Assembly (NCBI RefSeq): GCF_030699305.1
Contig: NZ_JAUYNB010000027.1
Coordinates: 114,554-178,553 of the forward strand
Direction of reading: 5' to 3'
DNA from: Novosphingobium sp.
GTDB taxonomy: Bacteria > Pseudomonadota > Alphaproteobacteria > Sphingomonadales > Sphingomonadaceae
Length of the DNA: 64,000 nucleotides
In this document: positions 50,681 through 58,590 of the stretch, piece after piece
Layout of the letters: every line of letters starts with the position of its first letter
How positions within the stretch are numbered: position 1 is the first letter of the stretch
Position numbers and translations under genes: made by a program
The notes under the pieces: generated by a model
What the model was told of the DNA's origin: nothing
The model's database searches: none
Seen by the model: the letters and a program-made list of their open reading frames with translations, nothing else

Positions 50681-50802
50681 GGTCGGGGCGTTTGGCAGTC
50701 GGTCCGGCAGGGGTCAAGCTTGCGCGCGGTCCGGAGCATCGTGGACCTTGCCCCAAAATAATTGGGATGGACGCACGCGGGGCCATGTGGTGATCAGGCA
50801 GC

Positions 50803-51627
50803 ATGTCGGCCCCGGAACGCTTTCCCCGCTCGTTTGCAGCCCTGAACCACAGCGAATTGGAAATCCTGCGCCTGTTGACGGCGGGCCACACGGTCAAGTC
50901 CATCGCTGTGCGGCTGGGGCGTTCGGAAGCCTCGATCAACGAGCGCCTGCGCGATGCGCGCCGCAAGACTGGCGTCGGCAGCAGCCGCGAACTGGCGCGG
51001 CTGATCGACGCCCAGAAAATCTGGGACAGGAATATCGATCTGTCCGCGCAGCCGTCCCCGGCCGATGGGTTGGCGCAGCCCCGTGATGCGGGGCGCCCAA
51101 GGTCGAAAGGAACGTTAATCATGCTTATTGCCATCCCCCTTGCCGCTGCCGGACTTGTGATGACGGCGACCGGATCGATGCACGAGGCGGCAGAGCCGCT
51201 GCCCGTTCACGTCGCCGCTCTGCGCGAGGCGCCGCTGGTTGGCCGCTGGTCGCTCGATGTCTCGCGCATTCCCGTTGCGGAGCGCCCACAAAGCGTCACG
51301 ATATCGTTCCGGGTCGGGCCCGATGGAAAGTGGACCACCATTGTCGATATGACCGGCCCTGATGGGATCAGCCGCCATGCGGAATCGACGGCGGCGCCGG
51401 ACGGTGTTGCCGTGCCGATCACGGGCAACATGGGTTTCATCGATACGGTTTCGCTGCGCCAGCCAGCGCCTGACACGCTGGTCATGACGCTGGGCAAGGC
51501 TGGCGCGCCGGTTTCGACGCGGGTCTATACCGTGCAGAAGGATCGCAGCGCGATGACCGAAACGATCGTCTGGGCTGGGAACGGCATCCCCGGACTGGAA
51601 ACCACCCATTTCCGCCGGATCAACTGA
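50803..51627 (+). CDS. LuxR-type HTH domain joined to a membrane segment and a putative periplasmic domain
   Basis: A 274-residue protein. Residues 14-68 form a GerE/LuxR helix-turn-helix (LEILRLLTAGHTVKSIAVRL, then SINERLRDARRKTGVG). A linker of about 35 residues leads to one membrane helix (about 105-122, LIMLIAIPLAAAGLVM), followed by about 150 residues predicted outside (LVGRWSLDVSRIP... to the end), resembling small lipocalin-like secreted proteins. There is no receiver or autoinducer domain. Odd: AAAGGA sits 11 bases before an internal ATG at 51121, so a shorter, separately translated secreted protein may also be made. A 5-base inverted repeat upstream (CCCAA...TTGGG at 50752) could be an operator. 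Confidence 0.72.
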   Translation: MSAPERFPRSFAALNHSELEILRLLTAGHTVKSIAVRLGRSEASINERLRDARRKTGVGSSRELARLIDAQKIWDRNIDLSAQPSPADGLAQPRDAGRPRSKGTLIMLIAIPLAAAGLVMTATGSMHEAAEPLPVHVAALREAPLVGRWSLDVSRIPVAERPQSVTISFRVGPDGKWTTIVDMTGPDGISRHAESTAAPDGVAVPITGNMGFIDTVSLRQPAPDTLVMTLGKAGAPVSTRVYTVQKDRSAMTETIVWAGNGIPGLETTHFRRIN

Positions 51628-51639
51628 CCCAAACGAAAA

Positions 51640-51665
51640 CGGCCCGCCGGGAGAGGGGCGGGCCG
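51640..51665 (-). terminator. Intrinsic terminator of ctrA (may also serve the HTH gene)
   Basis: CGGCCCGCC (51640-51648) pairs with GGCGGGCCG (51657-51665) around an 8-base loop. On the minus strand the stem is followed by TTTTCGTTT, a T-rich tail; this places it correctly beyond the ctrA stop (51696). On the plus strand it lies 12 bases after the HTH gene stop but has no T-tract, so there it would act less well. Confidence 0.75.
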
Positions 51666-51695
51666 CATTCGGTCGTCAGGAAGGGTGGCGGGGGA

Positions 51696-52391
51696 TCAGG
51701 CCGCTGCGGCTTCCTCGCCCGGATCGCGCAGCACATAGCCGCGGCCCCAGACGGTTTCGATGTAGTTGTCACCCTCGCAGGCGTGCGCCAGTTTCTTGCG
51801 CAGCTTGCAGATGAACACGTCGATGATCTTCAGTTCCGGTTCGTCCATCCCGCCATAGAGGTGGTTGAGGAACATTTCCTTGGTCAGCGTGGTGCCCTTG
51901 CGCAAGGACAGCAGCTCCAGCATCGCGTATTCCTTGCCGGTCAGGTGGACGCGCGCGCCGTCGACTTCGACGGTTTTGGCATCCAGGTTGACGGCCAGCT
52001 TGCCGGTGCGGATGACCGATTGCGAATGGCCCTTTGACCGGCGCACCACGGCATGGATGCGGGCGACCAGTTCTTCGCGGTGGAACGGCTTGGTCACGTA
52101 ATCGTCGGCACCGAAGCCGAACGAGCGGACCTTGGAATCCATTTCCGAAATGCCGGACAGGATCAGGACAGGGGTCTGGACTTTGGCCACGCGGAGCTTT
52201 TTCAGCACATCGTAACCGTGCATGTCCGGCAGGTTCAGGTCGAGCAGAATGATGTCGTAATCATAGAGCTTGCCCAGATCGAGCCCCTCTTCACCCAGGT
52301 CCGTCGAATAGACGTTGAACCCTTCGGTCGTCAGCATGAGCTCGATGGCCCGTGCCGTAGTTGGCTCGTCTTCGATCAGCAGTACGCGCAT
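51696..52391 (-). CDS. ctrA: Cell-cycle response regulator CtrA
   Basis: Master regulator of alphaproteobacterial cell cycle, flagellar and division genes. 231 residues: receiver domain [19 protein letters not shown] with the phospho-acceptor Asp51 in [12 protein letters not shown] and [10 protein letters not shown], and an OmpR-type winged helix ending in [20 protein letters not shown] and [11 protein letters not shown]. The sequence is the well-known CtrA pattern, ending in Ala residues (an AA-type end as seen in ClpXP substrates). The ATG follows a GGGGGGAA-type ribosome binding site. A CtrA-like box at 52484-52500 suggests autoregulation; a terminator follows. Confidence 0.96.
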   Translation of the reverse strand: MRVLLIEDEPTTARAIELMLTTEGFNVYSTDLGEEGLDLGKLYDYDIILLDLNLPDMHGYDVLKKLRVAKVQTPVLILSGISEMDSKVRSFGFGADDYVTKPFHREELVARIHAVVRRSKGHSQSVIRTGKLAVNLDAKTVEVDGARVHLTGKEYAMLELLSLRKGTTLTKEMFLNHLYGGMDEPELKIIDVFICKLRKKLAHACEGDNYIETVWGRGYVLRDPGEEAAAA

Positions 52392-52483
52392 GGGTTTCCC
52401 CCCTTTGCCCCGAAATCCCCGGTCGCTAACCCTCTTTCAAGAGTTGTTGACCGCCATTAACCATATGACCAATGAAGTGGAAA

Positions 52484-52500
52484 GGTTAATTTCCCGTAAA
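52484..52500 (-). promoter_or_regulatory. CtrA-like binding site upstream of ctrA
   Basis: Read on the minus strand, TTTA-CGGGAAA-TTAACC, one mismatch from the CtrA consensus TTAA-N7-TTAACC. It is about 93 bases upstream of the ctrA ATG. A further half site TTAACC is at 52457-52462. Autoregulation of ctrA through such boxes is known in Caulobacter; that it occurs here is inferred. Confidence 0.6.
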
Positions 52501-52561
52501 TGGGGAGACGCGGATTCTTCGGGGAATCCGGATTTTCCGGGGTGCAGCGCCGGCTTGTGTC

Positions 52562-53023
52562 CTAACCCTCGATCACCCGCGCGGACGGATGGTGCTTGTC
52601 CAGGTGCGCCCGCAGGATCTTGAGGTTGCGGGTGTTGGAGCGATAGAGCACGTCGAACAGGTCCCCGGCGAGCGGGACTGCGCCGATTGCGGTATCGATG
52701 CCGATGTTGCCCATCATCCGCCACAGCTTCCAGCGCGGCAAACCGAGGTTGCGCGCTTCCCACACGGCATAGAGGCCCATCGCCGCGGTCACGACATCGC
52801 CCAGCACCGGAACCACGCCGGCAATCGCGTCCAGCCCGATGCGGCGATTGAGGCCGGGAATGCGCACCGCCCGTTCCAGCAGCAGTTCCAGCGCCTCGAC
52901 CCGGCGGCGGACCGATGCCGGATCGGTGCCGAGCGGCAATTCCGCTGTCATCCGGTGCAGATTGGCCCGATGCAGATTGGCCCGGTGCAGATTGCTGCGG
53001 TGGGTGTTTACAGTGTCAGACAT
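52562..53023 (-). CDS. DUF4112 family membrane-associated protein
   Basis: A 153-residue protein of unknown function. The DUF4112 core is clear: LLERAVRIPGLNRRIGLDAI, AGVVPVLGDVVTAAMGLYAV, MMGNIGIDTAIGAVPLAGDLFDVLY. These contain two hydrophobic segments. The N-terminal 25 residues hold a tandem pentapeptide NLHRA (15-base DNA repeats at 52956-53000); a second possible start, ATG at 52951, lies just after the repeat. It sits between ctrA (upstream region) and the SBP gene, same strand as both. Confidence 0.8.
   Translation of the reverse strand: MSDTVNTHRSNLHRANLHRANLHRMTAELPLGTDPASVRRRVEALELLLERAVRIPGLNRRIGLDAIAGVVPVLGDVVTAAMGLYAVWEARNLGLPRWKLWRMMGNIGIDTAIGAVPLAGDLFDVLYRSNTRNLKILRAHLDKHHPSARVIEG
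52956..53000. repeat. Three tandem 15-base repeats in the start of the DUF4112 gene
   Basis: Three units on the plus strand: TGCAGATTGGCCCGA (52956-52970), TGCAGATTGGCCCGG (52971-52985), TGCAGATTGCTGCGG (52986-53000). The unit length is a multiple of three, so copy-number change keeps the reading frame; the encoded peptide repeat is NLHRA. Confidence 0.85.
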
Positions 53024-53066
53024 GGGCGACCCTACGAAGCGCGCGGCCACAACCGGCCGCAGCAAC

Positions 53067-54548
53067 TTATTTGGGGTGCATGGCCAGCGGCATCAAGGGG
53101 TGGATGTTCCAGCGGTTCGGGGCGAAACCGGTGGTGGCCCCGCTGACCAGCGACCAGCGCACCGGCACGCCGAACGGGATGAAGCTGTTGGCGATGGTCA
53201 ATTGTGCCTCGGCCTGGGCGTATAGCTCCGCGCGCTTGATGGGGTCGGGTTCCGACAGGGCGTCGGCGGCCAGCCGGTCGGCATTGGCGCTGCACGGCCC
53301 GCGCGCGTTGGCACAGCTCAACTGGTTGAGGAACCAGCCGACACGGGCGTAGCGCGCCGTGGTATCGACCAGCCGCAAGTCGGCATCGGCTGTTTCACCG
53401 ACCCGGCGCACGCCCAGTCCGATTGCACCGAAATCGCGGACCAGCTGCCGCAACAGGATATCTCCGCCGGGACCGGTGGGCAGGGCGATGCGCAAGGCGG
53501 GCGGCTTGCCGGATGCGTCCTGCCACCCGGCCACCCGGGCAGCGGCGGTGCGGCGGCGGTCGGCCAGACTTTGGCCGGGCCAGCGTTCGGCCACCGTGCC
53601 GTTATCGTCGGCGCTGCCGGGGGCGACAACCCGGGTCGTGGCGGTCCACCCGCCGACATTGAGCGCGCCAGCCAGTGCCTCGCGGTCCAGCGCCATGGCC
53701 AGTGCCTCGCGGTTTTCGGGCGCGCCCAGAAATCCGTCGGTGCGGGTTACCGCCAGCCCGAACAAGCCGGTCACCGGGTCCAGCCGGATCGCGCCGCGCG
53801 ACACGCTGGCGGCATCCAGCCGCGGAAAATCGGCAAACCGCCCGCCCAGCACGACGTCCACCTCGCCCGCGTTGAAGCGGGTAATGGCGGCGGCGGCGGT
53901 CAACGCCACCAGGTTCAGCTTGCGGCGGCGGGATTCCCAGTTTTCCGGCTGCGGCAGGCCCAGGTCTTGCGGCGGGATCGGGGTGAGGATCGCGGTGCGC
54001 TTGTCGCGGCTCAGGCTCATCGGCCCGGCCCCGTTTCCGCGCATCGTCAGACCCAGTTCGGGCTGGGCCAGCAATTGCAGCAGATCGGGGACCTGCTGGC
54101 GCAGCCGGAGTTCAATAACGCGCCCGGCCATGGTCCGCACTTCGCTGATGACGGCAAGGTCGCTGCCCAGCGCTGTGCCGTTCAGTGCCCTGATCGCCTG
54201 GACCAGTGCGGCCCGCCCCGATTCACCGGTAATCGCGCCGCCGCCCGGCCAGGTGCCGTCGCGCAGGCGGAAGATATAGCTCAGGCCATCGTCGGTCACG
54301 ATCCAGCGATCGGCCAGCGCCGGGATCACCCGGCCCTGCTCGTCAAAGCCGACCAGTCCCTCGGCCGAGGCTGCCCGGACCAGTTGGGCCGCCACTGGCA
54401 AGCGTGCGCCGGTAGCGAACGGAGCGGATGGATCACCGATTACCGCCACTTCCACCGCGCGGTCATCGCCGCGCCCGCAAGCGGCCAGCATCGCAGCCAG
54501 GATGGCGGCGATCAGGGCGTTACGCAGGAACGGTGCGGGACGGGACAT
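53067..54548 (-). CDS. ABC transporter substrate-binding lipoprotein (peptide/solute, SBP family 5)
   Basis: A 493-residue lipoprotein: signal peptide with lipobox (IAAILAAMLAACGRGDD; Cys at about residue 24) and the SBP_bac_5 fold. Typical blocks: EGLVGFDEQGRVIPALADRW, IFRLRDGTWPGGG, a middle helix-strand region with VALTAAAAITRFNAGEVDVV, and the C-terminal SEPDPIKRAELYAQAEAQL. This family binds oligopeptides or similar solutes in the periplasm. No permease or ATPase genes are adjacent, so it may be a stand-alone binding protein. ATG at 54548 chosen at the signal peptide. Confidence 0.85.
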   Translation of the reverse strand: MSRPAPFLRNALIAAILAAMLAACGRGDDRAVEVAVIGDPSAPFATGARLPVAAQLVRAASAEGLVGFDEQGRVIPALADRWIVTDDGLSYIFRLRDGTWPGGGAITGESGRAALVQAIRALNGTALGSDLAVISEVRTMAGRVIELRLRQQVPDLLQLLAQPELGLTMRGNGAGPMSLSRDKRTAILTPIPPQDLGLPQPENWESRRRKLNLVALTAAAAITRFNAGEVDVVLGGRFADFPRLDAASVSRGAIRLDPVTGLFGLAVTRTDGFLGAPENREALAMALDREALAGALNVGGWTATTRVVAPGSADDNGTVAERWPGQSLADRRRTAAARVAGWQDASGKPPALRIALPTGPGGDILLRQLVRDFGAIGLGVRRVGETADADLRLVDTTARYARVGWFLNQLSCANARGPCSANADRLAADALSEPDPIKRAELYAQAEAQLTIANSFIPFGVPVRWSLVSGATTGFAPNRWNIHPLMPLAMHPK

Positions 54549-54600
54549 GGAATGCCCGTTCTTTAGGGGCAATTGCCTGCCGGTGACAACCGGCGCGTGG

Positions 54601-54960
54601 TCAGATCTTGCGCAGTTCGCCGACCGGGGCAAAAGTCATGGCGGGCTTGACGAAGCGCGGCGTGCCTTCGCCGGCAACCATGGGTGCGCGCGCCACCTTG
54701 GGGTCAATTTCCTCACGGAAGGCGATGCCGAACCGGTTGTCCTGCACCCACGCGACTGATCCTTCGACCCAACCGATGTTGCGGACCTTGATCCAGACCA
54801 GCTGCCCGCGCTGCACGCGGATATCGCCTTCGGCCATCAGCCCACCGGATGACAGGTTGCGCACGCGGATCCGCTGTTCGCCGCCCACGCCGTCAATCCG
54901 CAATTCAGCCATGACGAACAGGCTGTCGCGTGCGAGCTGCCGATGTTCGTTGTCGCTCAT
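54601..54960 (-). CDS. PilZ domain protein (likely c-di-GMP binding)
   Basis: A 119-residue single-domain protein. The RxxxR motif is in RQLAR near the N-terminus and the second motif is NLSSGG in VRNLSSGGLM, the expected pair for cyclic-di-GMP binding (D/NxSxxG). The rest is the beta-barrel (VWIKVRNIGWVEGSVAWVQ, FGIAFREE). It starts 128 bases downstream of dksA, same strand. Role probably signalling, target unknown. TTG at 54972 is a less likely start. Confidence 0.87.
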   Translation of the reverse strand: MSDNEHRQLARDSLFVMAELRIDGVGGEQRIRVRNLSSGGLMAEGDIRVQRGQLVWIKVRNIGWVEGSVAWVQDNRFGIAFREEIDPKVARAPMVAGEGTPRFVKPAMTFAPVGELRKI

Positions 54961-55088
54961 TGCCAGTTCCAACGCTCCGATTGCATTGACCGGGATAGGT
55001 CAACATCCAACTCCGGCCGGACTATCCAGTTCAACCTCGCTGAATGATAAACCGGACTGGCAAAAATTCGGTTAACGCCCGTAACCCA

Positions 55089-55547
55089 TTAATCGTCGCG
55101 GGAAATTTTCTCACGCCGTTCATGGGCTTCTTGCGCTTCGACGGTCATGGTGGCGATCGGACGGGCCGACAGGCGGCCCAGACCGATCGGTTCGCCGGTT
55201 ACTTCGCAATAGCCGTATTCGCCTTCCTCGATCCGGCGCAGGGCCGAATCGATCTTGGCGATCAGCTTGCGCTGGCGGTCGCGCGTGCGCAGTTCAATGC
55301 CCCAATCGGTCTCGCTCGATGCGCGGTCGTTCAGGTCGGGTTCGCGGATCGGCCCGTCCTGCAGCTGTTGCAGGGTATCCTGCGCGGCGGAGACGATCAG
55401 CTTTTTCCATTCCTGCAGCAGCCGCCGGTAGTAATCCAGCTGCGCCCCGCTCATGTATTCGTCGGCCTCGGAAGGCAGATAATCCCCCGCGATGGCCCGT
55501 TTGGCCTTGGCCAGGACGTCGATTTCATCGCCCAGAACAGTCGTCAT
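55089..55547 (-). CDS. dksA: RNA polymerase-binding factor DksA
   Basis: Transcription factor acting with ppGpp. 152 residues: coiled-coil N-terminal part (YMSGAQLDYYRRLLQEWKKLI, SAAQDTLQQL), SSETDWGIELRTRDR with the Asp-tip region, and the C-terminal GEYGYCEVTGEPIG-LGRLSARPIA. Only one of the four zinc cysteines is kept; Thr replaces the second and the other pair is gone. This pattern is typical of alphaproteobacterial DksA and is not a defect by itself. Start at 55547; the region upstream (55548-55805) shows no clear promoter. Confidence 0.93.
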   Translation of the reverse strand: MTTVLGDEIDVLAKAKRAIAGDYLPSEADEYMSGAQLDYYRRLLQEWKKLIVSAAQDTLQQLQDGPIREPDLNDRASSETDWGIELRTRDRQRKLIAKIDSALRRIEEGEYGYCEVTGEPIGLGRLSARPIATMTVEAQEAHERREKISRDD

Positions 55548-55805
55548 AAACTCTCCACAACCAGACCAGCCGGGCCCATGGGATCCCTGCGGCTTCGGAT
55601 TTTTCCCGATAGCCTCCCGGTGCCGGTTCGAGCGCGCCTATAGAACTGGGCAAAATCCGGCACAAGCGCCAATCGCCAGATGACTGCAAACGGGGGTCAC
55701 TGCGCCGTCACATCACGGGCCTATACTTCCCACAGCAGGCTCCCAACCGCATCGGGATACCGCACCAGGGAAGTTTTTAACGTGGGCATTAACCTTTTGT
55801 TGACC

Positions 55806-56210
55806 ATGTTCGGGAAGGTTCGGGGTGTCAGCAGGCGCCGCCGCCTGCCGCTTTGGGGGTATCAGACGATGAGCACAGCATGGATCAAGGAGGCCGATTT
55901 CCAGGGGCCTTATGCAATGGCCGATGAAACTGCGGAAGACCTGCTGGTCGCCAGCTGCCTGGCCGCTGCCGCGCAAGGGGATATCAGCGCCTACTACGAT
56001 CTGGGCGTGGCCTATTCGACCGGCAGCCACGGCGTGGACTGTGATCTGATCGAAGCGCACAAGTGGTTCAATCTGGCTGCTGTCGCCGGTCATGCCGAAG
56101 CCCAGCTGTGCCGCGCCGACATTGCGGATGAAATGACTGCCCGCGAAATCGCCGAAGCCCAGCGCCGCGCCCGTGAATGGCTGTCCGCTGCAAGCCGCCG
56201 CGCCGCCTGA
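55806..56210 (+). CDS. Sel1-repeat-like small protein
   Basis: A 134-residue protein. The clearest part is a Sel1-like repeat region: DISAYYDLGVAYSTG, then DLIEAHKWFNLAAVAGHAEAQ and the C-terminal ADEMTAREIAEAQRRARE-type helix. Sel1 repeats usually mediate protein contacts. The start is uncertain: ATG at 55806, ATG at 55869, or GTG at 55782 (which has AGGGAAG upstream but atypical codons after it). A TTAACC half site (55789) lies just upstream. No neighbour gives a role. Confidence 0.75.
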   Translation: MFGKVRGVSRRRRLPLWGYQTMSTAWIKEADFQGPYAMADETAEDLLVASCLAAAAQGDISAYYDLGVAYSTGSHGVDCDLIEAHKWFNLAAVAGHAEAQLCRADIADEMTAREIAEAQRRAREWLSAASRRAA

Positions 56211-56233
56211 ACTCATTTGCCTGAACTTTTTGC

Positions 56234-57367
56234 CTAGGCCTTCCTGAACGGCGTGCGTTCGCCCAGATAGAGCTGGTCCTGCGCGATTCCGGCGCGTTCC
56301 TGCGCCAGAAAATCGGCGACCGCGCTGCGGAAACCCGGATGGGCGATATAATGCGCTGACAACGTCTGCACCGGTTCATACCCGCGCGCCAGCTTGTGCC
56401 CGCCCTGCGCCCCGGCTTCCACCCGGGCCAGCCCCAGCGCAATGGCCGCGTCGATCGCCTGATAATAGCACAGCTCAAAGTGCAGGAACGGCTTGTCGAC
56501 CACCGCCCCCCAATACCGGCCGTAAAGCGCATCCGGCCCGATGAAATTGAGCGCCCCGGCAATCGGTCGGTCCCCGACATAGGCGAGCATCAGCAAGACC
56601 TGTTCCGCCATGCGCTGTCCGATCAGGCTGAACGCCGTGCGGGTCAGGTATGGCCGTCCCCACTTGCGTGCGCCGGTATCCTGATAGAACCCCCAGAACG
56701 CGTCCCAGTGTTCTTCGCGGATATCCGCGCCGGTCAGGTGGCGGATTTCGACCCCGTCCTGCGCGGTGGCGCGTTCCTTGCGGATATCCTTGCGCTTGCG
56801 CGATGACAGCGCGGCCAGGAAATCGTCAAAGCTGGCATAGCCGCGGTTGGTCCAGTGGAACTGGATGTCGCTGCGCACCAGCCACCCTGCGGCCTCGAAC
56901 AGCGGCAACTGTTCCGGCGCGATGAAAGTGGCGTGGGCCGATGACAGTTCGTTCTGCGCGCACAGCGCTTCTGCCGCGCGCAGCAACGGCTGGGCAAGTT
57001 CGGGTGAAGCGGTGAGGATGCGCGGGCCGGTTGCGGGGGTGAACGGCGCGGCGATCTGCAACTTGGGATAGTACCGCCCCCCGGCGCGGTGCCAGGCATC
57101 GGCCCAGGCGTGGTCGAACACGTATTCGCCCTGGCTGTGGTCTTTCAGATAGGCGGGCAGCGCGCCCGCCAGCGAGCCATCGGCGCGTTCCAGCACCAGC
57201 GGGGCGGGGTGCCAGCCGGTGCCGGGGCCGACGCTGCCCGATTCTTCCAGCGCGGTCAGGAAGGCGTGGGCCAGGAACGGATTGCCTTGCGCCAGCGCGT
57301 CCCATTCCGCAGCGTCCAGCGACCCGACCGATTGGGCAACCCGGCAGGTGAAATCGTCTCCGCTCAC
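56234..57367 (-). CDS. GNAT/FemAB-like N-acyltransferase family protein (COG3146, formerly DUF482)
   Basis: A 377-residue protein. Visible family blocks: ALAQGNPFLAHAFLTALEESG at the N-terminus, LKDHSQGEYVFDHAWADAW, PRILTASP, SSRKRKDIRKERATA and FELCYYQAIDAAIALGLARVE-AGAQGGHKL. The fold is thought to be a duplicated acyltransferase; the reaction is unknown. It starts with GTG 10 bases after the GDPD stop, as the last gene of a five-gene string (DUF3572, HAD, RidA, GDPD, this gene). Confidence 0.85.
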   Translation of the reverse strand: MSGDDFTCRVAQSVGSLDAAEWDALAQGNPFLAHAFLTALEESGSVGPGTGWHPAPLVLERADGSLAGALPAYLKDHSQGEYVFDHAWADAWHRAGGRYYPKLQIAAPFTPATGPRILTASPELAQPLLRAAEALCAQNELSSAHATFIAPEQLPLFEAAGWLVRSDIQFHWTNRGYASFDDFLAALSSRKRKDIRKERATAQDGVEIRHLTGADIREEHWDAFWGFYQDTGARKWGRPYLTRTAFSLIGQRMAEQVLLMLAYVGDRPIAGALNFIGPDALYGRYWGAVVDKPFLHFELCYYQAIDAAIALGLARVEAGAQGGHKLARGYEPVQTLSAHYIAHPGFRSAVADFLAQERAGIAQDQLYLGERTPFRKA

Positions 57368-57377
57368 GCGCTGATGC

Positions 57378-58148
57378 TCACGCTATCCCGGCGCTCTCCG
57401 CGATCGGGGCGTCGGCGTATTCCTCCGCCCGTTCGCGGTGTTCGGCGCTGCGCACGGTCCAGGTCGTGACCGGCAACCCGCGCGCGCGCTGGCGGGCGGC
57501 AAAGCGGCTGGGCAGGTCGCGGATGTCATAGGCCAGGAACTCCGGCCGCGCATGCCACAGCGCCAGACGGCGGCGGATCATGCCGGGCAGCGCCTTGGCG
57601 TCTTCTTCCGTCACCACCAGCCCGCGCACGGTCAGCGGCGAATGATCGGCAAACCAGCGCACGATCCGGGGATCGAAGCTCATCACCGCGTGCAGCCCCT
57701 GATACCCTTCCAGCACCCGCCGCACCGCCAGACACAACTGGCTGACCCGCCCGCCAGAGCTGTCGGGCGACTTGATCTCGATCAGCAGCGGCACCTGGCC
57801 CGCCACCTGATCCAGCACCTGCCGCAAGCTGGGGATCGTATCGGTTCCGCCGGTCAACACGATCCGGCCCAGTTCCTCGGCGCTGCGTTCGGCCACCCGG
57901 CCGACCTCAGCGGTCAGCCGGTCCAGTTTGGCATCGTGGAACACCATCGCCTGTCCATCGGCTGAGCGGCGAATATCGCATTCGATCCCCAGCCCGCGTG
58001 CCAGCGCGCCAGCGAACGCGGCGGGCGAGTTTTCCGGCACGCCGGGCGTGTGCAGCCCGCGGTGGGCAAAGTTCCACTGCTTCAGCCAGGCTACCTTGTC
58101 AGGCTGCGGCGGGGGAACCCGCCAGCGATCAAGCAGGGCGAACAGCAA
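57378..58148 (-). CDS. Glycerophosphodiester phosphodiesterase family protein
   Basis: Hydrolyses glycerophosphodiesters from phospholipid turnover. About 256 residues if it begins at the TTG at 58148; longer starts would lie inside ridA. The catalytic motif is HRGLHTPGVPENSPAAF (first His, Glu) with ECDIRRSADGQAMVFHD (Glu, Asp, second His), then LLIEIKSP and WTVRSAEHRE. It overlaps the 3' end of ridA by about 20 bases. No signal peptide, so probably cytoplasmic. Start choice is weak. Confidence 0.85.
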   Translation of the reverse strand: MLFALLDRWRVPPPQPDKVAWLKQWNFAHRGLHTPGVPENSPAAFAGALARGLGIECDIRRSADGQAMVFHDAKLDRLTAEVGRVAERSAEELGRIVLTGGTDTIPSLRQVLDQVAGQVPLLIEIKSPDSSGGRVSQLCLAVRRVLEGYQGLHAVMSFDPRIVRWFADHSPLTVRGLVVTEEDAKALPGMIRRRLALWHARPEFLAYDIRDLPSRFAARQRARGLPVTTWTVRSAEHRERAEEYADAPIAESAGIA

Positions 58149-58590
58149 CGACCGCGTCCACTTCCACCGCGACGCCCAGTGGCAGAACCGGCACGCCGAC
58201 CGCGCTGCGGGCGTGCTTGCCGGCTTCGCCAAACACGGCGACCATCAGTTCGGACGCGCCGTTGGCGACCTTGGGCTGGTCGGTGAAATCCGCCGTGGAA
58301 TTGATGAACGCCCCCAGCTTCACGATCCGTTCCACCCGGTCGAGCGAACCCAGCGCGGCTTTCAGTTGCGCCAGGATCATCAGTCCGCAGGCCTGCGCCC
58401 CACGCACCCCGTCTTCGAGCGTCAGGTCTTCGCCCAGCCGCCCTTTGAGCAGCTGGCCATCGACAATCGACACCTGCCCCGAAACATGCGCCAGCCCGCC
58501 CGCGATCACCACGGGGACATAGGCCGCGACCGGTGCGGCGGCGGCGGGCAGGGTCAGGCCGAGTTCGGCCAGTTTTGCGTCAATGCTCAT
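58129..58590 (-). CDS. RidA (YjgF/UK114) family protein
   Basis: Small protein of 153 residues that hydrolyses reactive enamine/imine intermediates in canonical members. Blocks: IAGGLAHVSGQVSI, GAQACGLMILAQLKAALGSLDRV, VGVPVLPLGVAVEVDAVVAV. Longer than E. coli RidA (128), as in the RidA-2/3 type; the canonical Arg of RidA is replaced in the C-terminal region by a different sequence, so activity may differ. It is coupled to the HAD gene upstream (ATGA overlap). Confidence 0.88.
   Translation of the reverse strand: MSIDAKLAELGLTLPAAAAPVAAYVPVVIAGGLAHVSGQVSIVDGQLLKGRLGEDLTLEDGVRGAQACGLMILAQLKAALGSLDRVERIVKLGAFINSTADFTDQPKVANGASELMVAVFGEAGKHARSAVGVPVLPLGVAVEVDAVVAVRPA

Noticed and set aside
55070..55088. 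TTAACG-like sequence between dksA and the PilZ gene as a CtrA site
   Set aside because: Spacing of the half sites is wrong on both strands.
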